DNA of 46,119 nt from Clostridiaceae bacterium (lineage in GTDB: Bacteria; Bacillota; Clostridia; Acetivibrionales; Acetivibrionaceae): positions 1 through 46,119 of the forward strand of contig JAAYPF010000038.1 in assembly GCA_012519925.1 (NCBI GenBank). Reading direction: 5' to 3'. The position numbers and the translations under genes are program-made. Position 1 is the first letter of the stretch; the number at the start of each line of letters is the position of its first letter. Under the pieces are notes generated by a model. That model was not told the DNA's origin. It was given only the letters and a program-made list of their open reading frames with translations, and did not search any database. Positions 1 through 8,808 of this stretch are shown piece by piece.

Positions 1-139
1 CTAAACTTCCAGAGCACTTTAAAGAAAAAATGCTTCCTAATGAGTCAATTGTAATATAATGTTTATGGTCACAATATTGATTTTTCAAGGTTCAGAAGTA
101 ATTTATAAACTGCGAAGTTTGAGTTATTAATATTATAAA

Positions 140-907
140 TCAACTGTCATTATCATCATTGTGTTCGTCAACGTAACCCGATAATGGGTTACTTTCTACG
201 GCTGTTTTAATCTGCTGGTTGTCTACATGGGTATATATCTCCGTAGTTGCAATGCTCTCATGACCCAATATCTCCTGCAAAGCTCTTATATCAACCTTTC
301 CATGCTTATACATAAGAGTTGCAGCCGTATGTCTTAGCTTATGTGCCGAATACCTTTCAGGGTCAAGTCCTGCCGCCTTTATATATTTTTTTACTATATA
401 CTGTACAGTTTTGTTGCTTATCCTCTGTTTTCTCTCACTTAAAAAAAGTGCATTCTTATCCTTTACACCTTCCACCGGTCTTACTCTCATATATGCCTCA
501 ATAGCCTTTTTGCATGCTATGTTAAGGTAGATTGTCCTTTCTTTGTCACCCTTACCCACAACAGTCAAGATATCGTTTTTGATTTTATTTATATTGATAC
601 TTACAAGCTCAGAAAGTCTTAGACCACAGTTTAAAAACAGTGTAATAATTGCAAAATTTCTTTCTCTGTGCTCTCCGTCAATTGCCCCCAGCAATCTTTT
701 GCTTTCCTCAATATTAAGATACATTGGTAGTCTTTTCATTATCTTAGGTGATTCCAGCTCAGCGGCAGGATTTTGTTCTAAAAGCTTTGCTTTGTTAGTA
801 ATATAGTTGAAAAACGACTTAATACTTGCAACTTTTCTTGCCCTTGAACTTGAATTATTATCTCTTTCACGGCTTAAAAAAGACATAAAAGAATAAAGGT
901 CACTCAA
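140..907 (-). CDS. Tyrosine recombinase (XerC/D-like), catalytic part, downstream half of a split gene
   Basis: Catalytic domain of a phage-integrase/XerC-type recombinase, which cuts and rejoins DNA through a covalent tyrosine intermediate. All six family residues are visible: Arg97 (CGLRLSE), Lys119 (GKGDKER), His189 and Arg192 (HKLRH), His216 (LGHES) and nucleophile Tyr225. The chemistry therefore looks intact. The frame opens at a TTG (907) with no SD and lacks most of the N-terminal DNA-clamp domain, which lies in the adjacent upstream frame (910-1131). One extra A in the A7 run, or a -1 slip by the ribosome, would join the halves through Lys-Lys-Ile-Thr-Leu-Ser into about 330 residues, close to the usual 300-residue Xer length. 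Independent translation from TTG 907 is less likely. No attachment sites, dif site or other phage genes are seen nearby, so its role (chromosomal Xer versus mobile-element integrase) is open. Confidence 0.85.
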   Translation of the reverse strand: MSDLYSFMSFLSRERDNNSSSRARKVASIKSFFNYITNKAKLLEQNPAAELESPKIMKRLPMYLNIEESKRLLGAIDGEHRERNFAIITLFLNCGLRLSELVSININKIKNDILTVVGKGDKERTIYLNIACKKAIEAYMRVRPVEGVKDKNALFLSERKQRISNKTVQYIVKKYIKAAGLDPERYSAHKLRHTAATLMYKHGKVDIRALQEILGHESIATTEIYTHVDNQQIKTAVESNPLSGYVDEHNDDNDS

Positions 908-909
908 TG

Positions 910-1131
910 TTATTTTTTTAGCATATCTATGTCTATATCTCTAATTTCAATTTTCTCAAAATCTTTATCATTTTCCTCCAATCCATTATGCACTTTCATG
1001 AACCGAAAAAATAGTCTTAAATCATAATAGTATTCATGAACTGTATTTTTTGATTTGCCTTTAATAGTCTCCATATAGCTTAAAAAATCCTTAATTACAA
1101 AAGGTGCCTCATCGAAATATGCTTCAGCCAT
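910..1131 (-). CDS. Tyrosine recombinase N-terminal (SAM-like, core-binding) domain, upstream half of the split gene
   Basis: A 73-residue frame matching the N-terminal core-binding domain of Xer-type recombinases: a helical stretch around VIKDFLSYMETIKGKSKNTV followed by YYYDLRLFFRFM. ATG 1131 is preceded on the minus strand by GAGGAG with 8 nt spacing, so this is the real translation start of the whole recombinase. It stops at TAA (912-910) directly after the codons CTA AAA AAA. A free 73-residue product would have no catalytic residue. It should be read together with 140-907 as one gene, either frameshifted (recent inactivation or sequencing error in a homopolymer) or expressed by -1 frameshifting. 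Confidence 0.8.
   Translation of the reverse strand: MAEAYFDEAPFVIKDFLSYMETIKGKSKNTVHEYYYDLRLFFRFMKVHNGLEENDKDFEKIEIRDIDIDMLKK
913..919 (-). other. A-AAA-AAA slippery heptamer at the recombinase frame break
   Basis: On the minus strand the reading frame goes CTA AAA AAA TAA. The seven As sit in the exact X-XXY-YYZ phase of a -1 ribosomal frameshift site, with the stop codon as the next codon. A -1 slip gives AAA AAA ATA ACA TTG AGT and enters the frame of the catalytic half. The motif type is established from dnaX and IS3-family genes. That it works here is inference; transcriptional slippage on A7, or a plain indel, gives the same picture. Confidence 0.5.
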
Positions 1132-1166
1132 TTTTACATCTCCTCACATCAATAATACTATAGACG

Positions 1167-1183
1167 AAACCCTCTGGGTTTTT
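1167..1183 (+). terminator. Small hairpin between recombinase and ykvI-like gene
   Basis: AAACCC (1167-1172), loop TCT, GGGTTT (1176-1181), then TTG. It looks like a short intrinsic terminator on the plus strand, but the T-run is brief and no plus-strand gene precedes it inside the window. It lies in the divergent gap between two genes, so it could also be a leader hairpin of the following gene. Confidence 0.25.
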
Positions 1184-1296
1184 GTTCTCAAATAATGCAT
1201 AGGTTATTTTTTTTGAATGTAATGACTAAAACAACTTCAACATAGAATTATAAAAGAGAAGGAATAAAATAGGTACCAGGTTAGGGGTTGTTTGAA

Positions 1297-2367
1297 TTGT
1301 TAGGTGAGTTTAAAAACATTTTTAAAGTGGCCAGTATATATATGGCCACTATAATAGGTGCAGGGTTCGCATCGGGACAGGAAATCATGCAGTTTTTCAG
1401 TAGTTACTACGAAGGAGGATTTTTTGGCATAATTTTAGCTGGAGTTTTATTTTCAATAATCGGATATGTGGTACTGGATAAAGTTTATAGTGAACGTATA
1501 CGAAATTATGAGGAGTTTTTATTTCCGACTGTAGGATGGTATCTAGGCTGGGTGATGGAGATTCTAGTAACTCTATTCATGATATCTGTGTTTTGTATTA
1601 TGATAGCTGGTGCAGGTGAAATTGTTTCGAATAAACTATGTATTTCTAATCAAGTTGCTGTATTTATTGTTGCATTATCATGTGCAATGGTGTTTTTTAC
1701 AGAAATAAAAGGTATTATTAACATTAGCAGCATTGTAACGCCTATATTGATTATTGGTATTTTGGGTTTTGGTTTATATATAATATTTAGCAAAGAGATG
1801 GCTGTATTTAGTTTGTTTGCAAGTGCATCTAAAATTACTGATAACTGGTTCTTTTCCTCTTTGCTATATGTAAGCTATAACAGCATTACATCCATTGTAG
1901 TTATGTGTAGTCTTTTACCCTATCTAGAAAGTAGAAAATCAGCGATTTTAGGGGGGGTTTTTGGTGGCTTGATGCTATGTCTTATGGCTATTGTAATAAA
2001 TTTTGCAATATATCTTTTTTATCCTAATATAGCAACCGAGGCTCTTCCTATAATGGGAATGGTGGATAAATATAGTTCGTTTTTAGGAGGAGTATATAGT
2101 GTAATATTATTGCTTGCGATGTTTGTTTCGGCATTAACTGCAGGATTTGGTTTTGTTGAAAGAATTAGTAGTAAGGTGAATATAAGTAAAAAGATTATAA
2201 TATTAGTTATATGTGCACTATCAATACCCCTTTCTAGTGTCGGATTTTCAGGTCTGATAGCTACAATTTATCCTGTTTTTGGATATATGGGTATGTTTAT
2301 GGTCTTTATAATTTTGATTCAATTTTTTACTCGAGCTCCTTCATATTTTAACAGGTGGGGGAAATAG
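1297..2367 (+). CDS. YkvI-family multispanning membrane protein
   Basis: About ten hydrophobic helices over 356 residues. The opening KVASIYMATIIGAGFASGQE carries the glycine-rich first helix typical of the YkvI family, distant relatives of amino acid/sodium symporters of the APC superfamily. It is a plasma-membrane protein; the substrate is unknown. Start choice: the longest frame opens at TTG 1288, but AGGGG (1283-1287) abuts it with no spacer, whereas TTG 1297 is 9 nt downstream and gives the normal family start at MLGEFKNIFKVAS. It is a single gene, divergent from the recombinase. About 270 bp of AT-rich DNA follow in which I see no clear terminator. Function as a transporter is inference from fold. 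Confidence 0.75.
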   Translation: MLGEFKNIFKVASIYMATIIGAGFASGQEIMQFFSSYYEGGFFGIILAGVLFSIIGYVVLDKVYSERIRNYEEFLFPTVGWYLGWVMEILVTLFMISVFCIMIAGAGEIVSNKLCISNQVAVFIVALSCAMVFFTEIKGIINISSIVTPILIIGILGFGLYIIFSKEMAVFSLFASASKITDNWFFSSLLYVSYNSITSIVVMCSLLPYLESRKSAILGGVFGGLMLCLMAIVINFAIYLFYPNIATEALPIMGMVDKYSSFLGGVYSVILLLAMFVSALTAGFGFVERISSKVNISKKIIILVICALSIPLSSVGFSGLIATIYPVFGYMGMFMVFIILIQFFTRAPSYFNRWGK

Positions 2368-2636
2368 TTAAGGTTTTATGGAAATACTACAAGGTGCATT
2401 TTGTTTTTTGCATTTTTTATATGCCTTCAAATACTAGATATATTACATGGCTTCTAATACTACATAGATTGCAGCTGATGTATCAATATGTTAAAATAAA
2501 TTTATGGTGATTTTAAAAAATAATTAGTCAATGGGTGCTTTAAAAAACTGATTTTATTGGGTGTAATTATATATATTGACTAACGAATATTTTTGAAAGA
2601 CCTAAGTACAAATGATTAAATTTGGAGTGAACAAAA

Positions 2637-3830
2637 GTGAAGGTAACAGAAAATGATATTGGTCAAGAAGGGTTAGGCAACGGAGGGAAGATTATTGTAT
2701 TTATATTCCTTTTACTTATAATTGCAGGCACTGCTACAGTTGCTTATTTAAAAAGTCAAGATGTAGATTTAAAAAGTATTAGCCTAAAGGACGTTATAGA
2801 CAGAAGTTTTATTAAGAGAAATACAAAATACCAATTAAGTACAGCTGAATTTGATTACGATGCAAATTTGAATGTTGATTTTGGGACTCATAAAGGTTAT
2901 ATTGTTAAGTGTTCACGGGACAATTTAATTTATCTTGACTCAAATGCTAATGAACAGTGGACTTATCCATTGTCCCTTAATAACCCTGTGCTGAAAACAT
3001 CGGGATCATATCTTTTGGTGGCAGACTATGGAGCAAAAAGTATTTTAACTTTTAGTGGAAAAGAAATGCGATGGGAAAAGGAACTAGATAATAATATTAC
3101 TAATGCAGATATAAATTCAAAGGGTTATGTGACCGTTGTACATGGAGAGGAAAGAAGTAGAGGGGCAGTGTCGGTATATAACCGACAGGGTATGAATTGC
3201 TTTACAATAGGAAAGGCAGAGAATTTTATACTGTCTTCAAAGGTTTCGTCAAAAGCAAAATCTGCCATCATAAACAGTGTAGATACGTCGGGAATAAGCG
3301 TGAATACATTGTTGGAATTTACTGATTTAAACGGTAAGATGTTAGATAACAAAATAATTAAAGAAAATACCGTGTTTCCTTCTATATGGTTTATGGAAAA
3401 CGATAGTTTACTTGTTGTGGGGGATTCGATGTTCATGATTTTGGACAAGGATTTCAATGAAAAATTACATCAGAGTGTAAAAGGGAAAATATTCAGCTCT
3501 TGTATTAGCGACGGGAAGTATGCAGTAGTAGCTGCAAATCCGGAAGAAACGACAGGGATATTTGAAAGCGGTTCATCAAGAATATGGGTTTACGATACAG
3601 AGGGACAAAAGATATCTGAGTATAACCTTAAGGGGGAAGTGAGAAATATTAACTCCTACGATGATATTATCGCTGTTAACTCGGGAAATAAGCTTCGTTT
3701 TATCGATCTAGGCGGAGAATTGCTTGCAGAGTATAGTTCAAGCGAAGATATAAAGGAAGTTTTTTTTATAAGCAGACGTGAGGTATTGGCTATTTGTAAA
3801 GATAAGTTTTTAGTTATTAAGATGAAATAA
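2637..3830 (+). CDS. Membrane-anchored beta-propeller-like protein (DUF5711 type)
   Basis: 397 residues: a short cytoplasmic N-terminus, one membrane helix at about 19-38 (IIVFIFLLLIIAGTATVAYL), then a long extracytoplasmic domain of repeated beta-strand units. These units resemble propeller blades (for example NLIYLDSNANEQWTYPL, SRIWVYDTEGQKISEYNL, NKLRFIDLGGELLAEY), each pairing a residue of the type IYxxD with a following Gly/Trp strand. I read it as the DUF5711 family; no enzymatic motif is visible. GTG start at 2637 follows TTTGGAGTG (GGAG at 2623-2626) with 10 nt spacing. It lies 12 nt upstream of the CvpA-family gene and is almost certainly co-transcribed with it, suggesting a joint envelope function. 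Role unknown. Confidence 0.7.
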   Translation: MKVTENDIGQEGLGNGGKIIVFIFLLLIIAGTATVAYLKSQDVDLKSISLKDVIDRSFIKRNTKYQLSTAEFDYDANLNVDFGTHKGYIVKCSRDNLIYLDSNANEQWTYPLSLNNPVLKTSGSYLLVADYGAKSILTFSGKEMRWEKELDNNITNADINSKGYVTVVHGEERSRGAVSVYNRQGMNCFTIGKAENFILSSKVSSKAKSAIINSVDTSGISVNTLLEFTDLNGKMLDNKIIKENTVFPSIWFMENDSLLVVGDSMFMILDKDFNEKLHQSVKGKIFSSCISDGKYAVVAANPEETTGIFESGSSRIWVYDTEGQKISEYNLKGEVRNINSYDDIIAVNSGNKLRFIDLGGELLAEYSSSEDIKEVFFISRREVLAICKDKFLVIKMK

Positions 3831-3842
3831 AGGGAGGTCATT

Positions 3843-4556
3843 ATGAATTGGAGTGATTTATTAGTAGTTGCAATTATTGTCTTTTTTGGCTTCATTGGTA
3901 TTAAAAATGGATTTGTTTTTTCTGTTTTTAAGCTTGTTTCATTCTTTGTTGCATCAGCATTATCCGTTAAGTTTTATCCTTTGCTCTCAAATATCATCGA
4001 TAAGACATCCATATTTACCAATATTAAGTCAGGAATATTGAAAAATTTATTGCTTCAGAAGGATGCTCAGGCTGGTATTGTGAATAATGGTGCTCAAGCA
4101 GCAGCTGGTTCGGTAGTGGATGGTCTTAAGATACCGAATTTTTTAAAGGAAGCGATAAAGGGGCAGTTGGCAAAAGAGAATATAGTAGGACTTTTGGACT
4201 TGTCAGCCATTATGGATAAGATAAGTGATGTGTTGACCCATGTTGTTATTGATATACTTAGTTTGCTGCTATTATACATAGCAATAAGAATAGGGTTAAT
4301 ATTCTTAAGGTTTATTTTACAGGGTATTGCCAAATTACCTGTATTTAAACAGATGGATAAGATTGGTGGTTTTGCATTTGGAGCTATTGAAGGACTATTA
4401 ACGGTCTATATAATATTTGCCTTCTTAATGTTGTTTGTTTCAGCACCGGTATTTAAAGGTTTTTTTGAAGCTGTTGAGACTTCGGCTATTGCAAAATTTT
4501 TCTATCAAAACAATTTGATAATGGATTGGATGTTTTCTAAAGGTAAAATAATCTAA
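3843..4556 (+). CDS. CvpA family membrane protein
   Basis: 237 residues with the CvpA/YshB pattern: an N-terminal membrane pair (LLVVAIIVFFGFIGIKNGFV and the following segment ending near residue 45), a polar middle with predicted amphipathic helices, then two more helices near 135-160 and 185-205. Escherichia coli CvpA is linked to colicin V production and bile tolerance, and Firmicute homologues to envelope maintenance; the biochemical role is unsettled. ATG 3843 follows GGGAGGTC at good spacing. It pairs with the upstream DUF5711-type gene. The hairpin at 4667-4692 probably ends the transcript. Confidence 0.75.
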   Translation: MNWSDLLVVAIIVFFGFIGIKNGFVFSVFKLVSFFVASALSVKFYPLLSNIIDKTSIFTNIKSGILKNLLLQKDAQAGIVNNGAQAAAGSVVDGLKIPNFLKEAIKGQLAKENIVGLLDLSAIMDKISDVLTHVVIDILSLLLLYIAIRIGLIFLRFILQGIAKLPVFKQMDKIGGFAFGAIEGLLTVYIIFAFLMLFVSAPVFKGFFEAVETSAIAKFFYQNNLIMDWMFSKGKII

Positions 4557-4666
4557 AATACATTAATGAAATTTGTTTTTATATTATAATTAATTAATGT
4601 ATTGTGCTTTTTTATTAAAACACTGGACATTATAACCTCAATAGTAGTAAAATTAATTTGAAAAAG

Positions 4667-4694
4667 TAATAGCCGGGCTGACCCGGCTATTATT
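4667..4694 (+). terminator. Hairpin terminator after the CvpA-family gene
   Basis: Eleven-base stem TAATAGCCGGG / CCCGGCTATTA with loop CTGA, by far the most GC-rich stretch of the 4557-4789 gap. It is followed by TTATAAG rather than a strong T-run, so termination efficiency is uncertain. I looked for T-box hallmarks (AGGGTGG-type antiterminator, specifier loop) before ilvD and saw none. Confidence 0.55.
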
Positions 4695-4789
4695 ATAAGC
4701 ACAACTTTGATTGTTCTTATTATTAGTTATTTAAGAAATTTATGCAATATTAGTATATATATAACGAAATTGAAAGCGAGGAGAGAATT

Positions 4790-6454
4790 ATGAGAAGTGA
4801 TATAGTGAAGAAGGGCATTGAGAAGACCCCTCATAGAGCACTTTTTAAAGCAATGGGTTATACTGATGAAGAGATAAGAAGACCTTTAATAGGTGTAGTA
4901 AATTCAAAAAGTGAGATAGTTCCTGGACATATACATCTAGATACGATAACAGAAGCTGTTAAAGCAGGTATAAGGATGGCTGGAGGTACTCCCGTTGAGT
5001 TTGGTGCAATAGGAGTATGTGATGGTATTGCCATGGGGCATGTAGGCATGAAATATTCCTTAGCAACAAGAGAACTTATAGCTGATTCCTGTGAAGCAAT
5101 GGGTTTAGCTCATAGCTTTGACGGTATGGTATTCATACCTAATTGTGACAAGATAGTTCCGGGAATGCTTATGGCAGCTGCAAGGATAAATGTTCCTTCT
5201 GTTGTTGTTAGTGGTGGTGCAATGCTTTCGCTAAAGAGAAACGGAGTTCATTTGGATTTGAACAGTACTTTTGAGGCTGTGGGAGCATATAAAGCTGGCA
5301 AAATGACCGAAGAAGAGGTATATGAGTATGAGGATTATTCTTGTCCAGGATGTGGTTCTTGTTCCGGTATGTTTACTGCAAATTCTATGAACTGTTTGAC
5401 AGAAGTTTTAGGAATGGGCTTGCCGGGTAATGGTACTATACCAGCAGTATATGCTGAACGTATAAGACTAGCTAAAACAGCGGGAATGAGGGTAATGGAG
5501 CTTGTGGAAAAGGATATAAAGCCATCGGATATTTTAACGCCTAAGGCTTTTGAAAATGCTTTAACTGTTGATATGGCATTAGGATGTTCAACCAATTCAA
5601 TTCTTCACCTTCCTGCTATTGCTAATGAGGCAGGTGTTGAAATAAACCTTGATATAGTAAACGAAATAAGTGGTAGAGTTCCGAATCTTTGTAAGCTTGC
5701 ACCTGCTGGACACCATCACATCCAAGATTTATATGCCGCAGGAGGAGTTCAGGCTGTAATGAAGGAACTTTCTAAAAAGGAATTATTGAATCTTGATTTG
5801 ATTACGGTTACAGGTAAAACTGTAGGGGAAAATATAAGCAAGGCAAAAGTTATTGACAATGATGTTATAAGAGATATAGAAAATCCCTATAGCACTACAG
5901 GAGGTATTGCAGTATTAAGAGGTAACTTGGCTCCCGATGGTGCGGTTGTGAAGCGTTCTGCCGTTGCTCAGGAGATGCTTGTTCATAAAGGACCTGCAAG
6001 GGTATTCGATTCAGAAGAAGAGGTTATAGATGCAATATATAATGGCAGAATACAAAAGGGAGATGTTGTTATTATAAGGTATGAAGGTCCTAAGGGTGGA
6101 CCGGGTATGAGGGAAATGCTTTCGCCTACTTCTGCTATAGCGGGGATGGGACTAGACAAGGATGTTGCATTAATAACTGATGGACGTTTTTCTGGAGCTA
6201 CAAGAGGAGCCTCCATTGGACATGTTTCACCAGAAGCTATGGAGGGTGGAAACATAGCCTTAGTAAAAGAGGGAGATATTATTAACATTGACATACCAAA
6301 AGGTAAACTTGTAATGGAAGTTTCTGACGAAGAACTTATGCAAAGGAAAAAAGAGTGGGTAGCTCCTAAACCTAAGATAACGAAAGGATATCTTGGAAGA
6401 TATGCGAAGCTTGTTACTTCTGCAAGTACAGGGGCAGTTTTAAAGGGAAATTAG
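4790..6454 (+). CDS. ilvD: Dihydroxy-acid dehydratase
   Basis: Converts 2,3-dihydroxy-isovalerate and -methylvalerate to the 2-oxo acid precursors of valine, leucine and isoleucine in the cytosol. 554 residues, full family length. Cluster cysteines are visible at Cys119 (PNCDK) and in the CPGCGSC segment (185-191). The N-terminal segment reads [15 protein letters not shown], like E. coli IlvD, instead of the NTCNMHL segment of the plant/mycobacterial [2Fe-2S] type. That points to the oxygen-sensitive form, as expected in an anaerobe. The C-terminal TDGRFSG signature is present. ATG 4790 follows GAGGAGAG. It forms an operon with ilvB, 13 nt apart. Confidence 0.97.
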   Translation: MRSDIVKKGIEKTPHRALFKAMGYTDEEIRRPLIGVVNSKSEIVPGHIHLDTITEAVKAGIRMAGGTPVEFGAIGVCDGIAMGHVGMKYSLATRELIADSCEAMGLAHSFDGMVFIPNCDKIVPGMLMAAARINVPSVVVSGGAMLSLKRNGVHLDLNSTFEAVGAYKAGKMTEEEVYEYEDYSCPGCGSCSGMFTANSMNCLTEVLGMGLPGNGTIPAVYAERIRLAKTAGMRVMELVEKDIKPSDILTPKAFENALTVDMALGCSTNSILHLPAIANEAGVEINLDIVNEISGRVPNLCKLAPAGHHHIQDLYAAGGVQAVMKELSKKELLNLDLITVTGKTVGENISKAKVIDNDVIRDIENPYSTTGGIAVLRGNLAPDGAVVKRSAVAQEMLVHKGPARVFDSEEEVIDAIYNGRIQKGDVVIIRYEGPKGGPGMREMLSPTSAIAGMGLDKDVALITDGRFSGATRGASIGHVSPEAMEGGNIALVKEGDIINIDIPKGKLVMEVSDEELMQRKKEWVAPKPKITKGYLGRYAKLVTSASTGAVLKGN

Positions 6455-6467
6455 GGAGGTGGAACAA

Positions 6468-8135
6468 ATGAAAATTACTGGTGCACAAATTTTGGTGGAA
6501 TGTCTTAAAGAGCAAGGTGTAGACACTATTTTTGGATTTCCCGGTGGTGCTGTTTTGAATATATATGACGCTTTGTATAAGGCTAAGGATGATATAAAAC
6601 ATATTCTGACATCCCACGAACAGGGAGCCTCTCATGCTGCTGATGGCTATGCTAGAGCTACCGGTAAAGTAGGAGTTTGTATCGCAACATCTGGGCCTGG
6701 AGCCACAAATCTTGTTACAGGGATAGCTACAGCTTATATGGATTCAGTACCTATGGTCGCCATTACGGGTCAAGTAGCTACCTCACTACTAGGAAAAGAT
6801 TCTTTTCAGGAAGTTGATATAACAGGTATTACAATACCTATAACTAAGCACAACTATATTGTGAAGGATGTAAATAAACTCGCGGATATTATTAGAGAAG
6901 CTTTCGTTATAGCTAAAGAAGGTCGTCCTGGGCCTGTATTAATTGATATTTGTAAGGATGTAACAGCAGCAGTAACGGAATATGTGCCTAAAAAGCCTAA
7001 GGAACCGAAGGAGAAAAGTTTAGGGGTTACCGTTGATGAAATAGATGTGGCGGCGGACATCATTAATAAGGCTAAAAGGCCCATAATTCTTTCGGGCGGA
7101 GGTGTATCCATAGCAGGTGCAAACGAGGAAGTTTTAGAGCTTGCGAATAAAGCATTAATACCTGTAACAACTACGTTAATGGGAATGGGAACCTTTCCCG
7201 GAACCCATGAGCTGTTTACCGGTATGGTTGGAATGCATGGTACCAAAACTACTAATATGGCAGTGTCAGAGGCTGATCTCTTTATAGCTATCGGAGCAAG
7301 ATTTAGTGATAGGGTTATTAGTGATGTTAGGAAATTTGCTCCAGAAGCTAAAATAATGCATATTGATATAGATCCTGCTGAAATTGGGAAAAATATAGTT
7401 GTAAATTATCCTCTTGTAGGGAATATTAAGAAGATACTAAAGCTTTTAAATGGCAAAATTGAAAAAGTGGAAAAATCCGATTGGAAAAACAAAATTGATA
7501 AATGGAAGAAAATGTATCCGTTAAAGTTTCCGAAGGACAATGTATTGAGACCTAATTATATATTGGAAAGATTATACCAACTCACAAAAGGTGATGCAAT
7601 AATCACAACAGAAGTAGGTCAACATCAAATATGGGCGGCACAATTTTATAAGTACAAGTCACCTAGACAGTTCCTATCGTCGGGTGGATTAGGTACTATG
7701 GGATACGGTCTCGGTGCTTGCATAGGAGCACAAATTGGTAGACGGGACAAAAAAGTTATAAATATTGCAGGTGACGGTAGCTTTAGAATGAATTGTAATG
7801 AGATAGCTACAGCAGTGGAGTATAAACTTCCTATAATTATAGCAATATTTAATAACCATGTGCTAGGAATGGTAAGACAGTGGCAAAATCTTTTTTATGA
7901 CAGCAGGTATTCTGCAACAACCATTGATAGGGGCACAAATTTCGTTGCACTCGCTGAAGCTTATGGTGCAATTGGCATAGATGTTAAAACACCAGAAGAA
8001 GTAGACGGTGCTTTAAAAAAAGCCCTAGCTTCAAAGGATACGCCTGTAGTTATTAATTTTGAAATAGACAGAGATGACAAGGTTTTTCCAATAGTTCCTC
8101 CAGGGGCAGCTATAAGTGATTTGATTGAAGAATAA
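6468..8135 (+). CDS. ilvB: Acetolactate synthase, large (catalytic) subunit
   Basis: Thiamine-diphosphate enzyme joining pyruvate with pyruvate or 2-oxobutyrate, the first common step to branched-chain amino acids. It has the three ThDP-family domains: an N-terminal PYR domain with catalytic Glu51 (SHEQGASHAADGYARA), a central FAD-type domain, and a C-terminal PP domain with the Mg/ThDP motif GDGS at 435-438 followed by the NN of IFNNHVLG. It resembles the biosynthetic rather than the catabolic AlsS form. Start choice: GTG 6459 lies inside the SD GGGAGG (6454-6459), while ATG 6468 is 8 nt downstream of it and gives the standard MKITGAQ start, 555 residues. No regulatory subunit gene (ilvN/ilvH) or ilvC follows; the next gene is rpmG. 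Confidence 0.96.
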   Translation: MKITGAQILVECLKEQGVDTIFGFPGGAVLNIYDALYKAKDDIKHILTSHEQGASHAADGYARATGKVGVCIATSGPGATNLVTGIATAYMDSVPMVAITGQVATSLLGKDSFQEVDITGITIPITKHNYIVKDVNKLADIIREAFVIAKEGRPGPVLIDICKDVTAAVTEYVPKKPKEPKEKSLGVTVDEIDVAADIINKAKRPIILSGGGVSIAGANEEVLELANKALIPVTTTLMGMGTFPGTHELFTGMVGMHGTKTTNMAVSEADLFIAIGARFSDRVISDVRKFAPEAKIMHIDIDPAEIGKNIVVNYPLVGNIKKILKLLNGKIEKVEKSDWKNKIDKWKKMYPLKFPKDNVLRPNYILERLYQLTKGDAIITTEVGQHQIWAAQFYKYKSPRQFLSSGGLGTMGYGLGACIGAQIGRRDKKVINIAGDGSFRMNCNEIATAVEYKLPIIIAIFNNHVLGMVRQWQNLFYDSRYSATTIDRGTNFVALAEAYGAIGIDVKTPEEVDGALKKALASKDTPVVINFEIDRDDKVFPIVPPGAAISDLIEE

Positions 8136-8165
8136 AACTTTGGGGCATTAAGCCCCCTCGTTTTA
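8134..8165 (+). terminator. Terminator of the ilvDB operon
   Basis: GGGGC (8142-8146), loop ATTAA, GCCCC (8152-8156). Outer AAAAC/GTTTT pairing continues across a small internal loop, and the 3' arm itself supplies the TTTT run. It overlaps the ilvB stop codon region. Confidence 0.75.
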
Positions 8166-8213
8166 TGTTATTAAGCATTAGGAAGATAAACACAGAAATA
8201 TTTACTAAACACC

Positions 8214-8242
8214 TTGACTTTTATAGATAAATGTGTTAAATT
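8214..8242 (+). promoter_or_regulatory. SigA-type promoter of rpmG-secE-nusG
   Basis: TTGACT (8214-8219), 17 nt, TAAATT (8237-8242), preceded by TGT, which makes an extended -10. It lies 85 bp before rpmG and downstream of the ilvB terminator. The transcript starts near 8249 and passes a T9 run before the gene. Confidence 0.65.
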
Positions 8243-8326
8243 AGTGGTTGTTTCTTTCTGTAAGTTTTTTTTTTATGTCGAAATAATATTTTTGATATAT
8301 ACGTTATGTATGTGGAGGTGTGAAAG

Positions 8327-8476
8327 ATGAGAGTAAAAATTACATTAGCATGTAGCGAATGCAAGCAAAGAAATTATGACTCAATGAAGAACAAGAAGAA
8401 TGATCCCGATAGACTCGAAATGAGAAAATACTGTAGATTTTGCCGCAAGCATACTGGTCATAAGGAAACAAAATAG
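8327..8476 (+). CDS. rpmG: Ribosomal protein L33, zinc-binding form
   Basis: 49-residue basic protein of the large ribosomal subunit, opening [17 protein letters not shown]. The two CxxC pairs (Cys9/Cys12 and Cys36/Cys39) form the zinc ribbon of the C+ form of L33. ATG 8327 is 8 nt after GGAGG (8314-8318). Position just before secE-nusG is the usual Firmicute arrangement. Bacteria that own both C+ and C- copies often express the C- copy under zinc starvation; whether a second copy exists cannot be seen here. Confidence 0.95.
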   Translation: MRVKITLACSECKQRNYDSMKNKKNDPDRLEMRKYCRFCRKHTGHKETK

Positions 8477-8528
8477 TTTTTTATGATTCGTAATAAGGCT
8501 AAAAATACGAAAATGGAGATGTGTTTAT

Positions 8529-8753
8529 ATGGCTGAAGAGGTGAAAAGCTCAAAACTTGCTACTACTAGCAATAAATTCAGCAAGTTTTTTAAGGACATT
8601 ATTAGTGAACTTAAAAAGGTTGTGTGGCCTACTCGTGTTCAAGTTGTGAAGAATACGATAACAGTTTTAATTGCTTGTTTTATAATAGGAGCAATTATAT
8701 GGTTAGCTGACGCTGGTTTTGGACAATTAAGAAATTTGGTGTTCAAAATATAA
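8529..8753 (+). CDS. secE: Preprotein translocase subunit SecE
   Basis: 74-residue small subunit of the SecYEG channel. It has the family shape: a charged N-terminus, an amphipathic helix with the conserved ELKKVVWPTR (about 37-46), then one membrane helix (TVLIACFIIGAIIWLADAGF). The conserved helix clamps SecY. GGAG at 8514-8517 precedes ATG 8529. It lies between rpmG and nusG, the standard order. Confidence 0.96.
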   Translation: MAEEVKSSKLATTSNKFSKFFKDIISELKKVVWPTRVQVVKNTITVLIACFIIGAIIWLADAGFGQLRNLVFKI

Positions 8754-8808
8754 TGAGTAGACAGCTTAAGAGGTATGCGATCTTACTTAAAGGAGGGCTA
8801 GTGGCTTT

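Noticed and set aside
140-1131. Prophage or integrative element at the left end
   Set aside because: Only the recombinase is present; no excisionase, attachment repeats or phage genes and no tRNA gene nearby.
4557-4789. Possible T-box riboswitch before ilvD
   Set aside because: No antiterminator core (AGGGTGG type) or specifier hairpin; only one compact hairpin that is best read as the terminator of the preceding gene.
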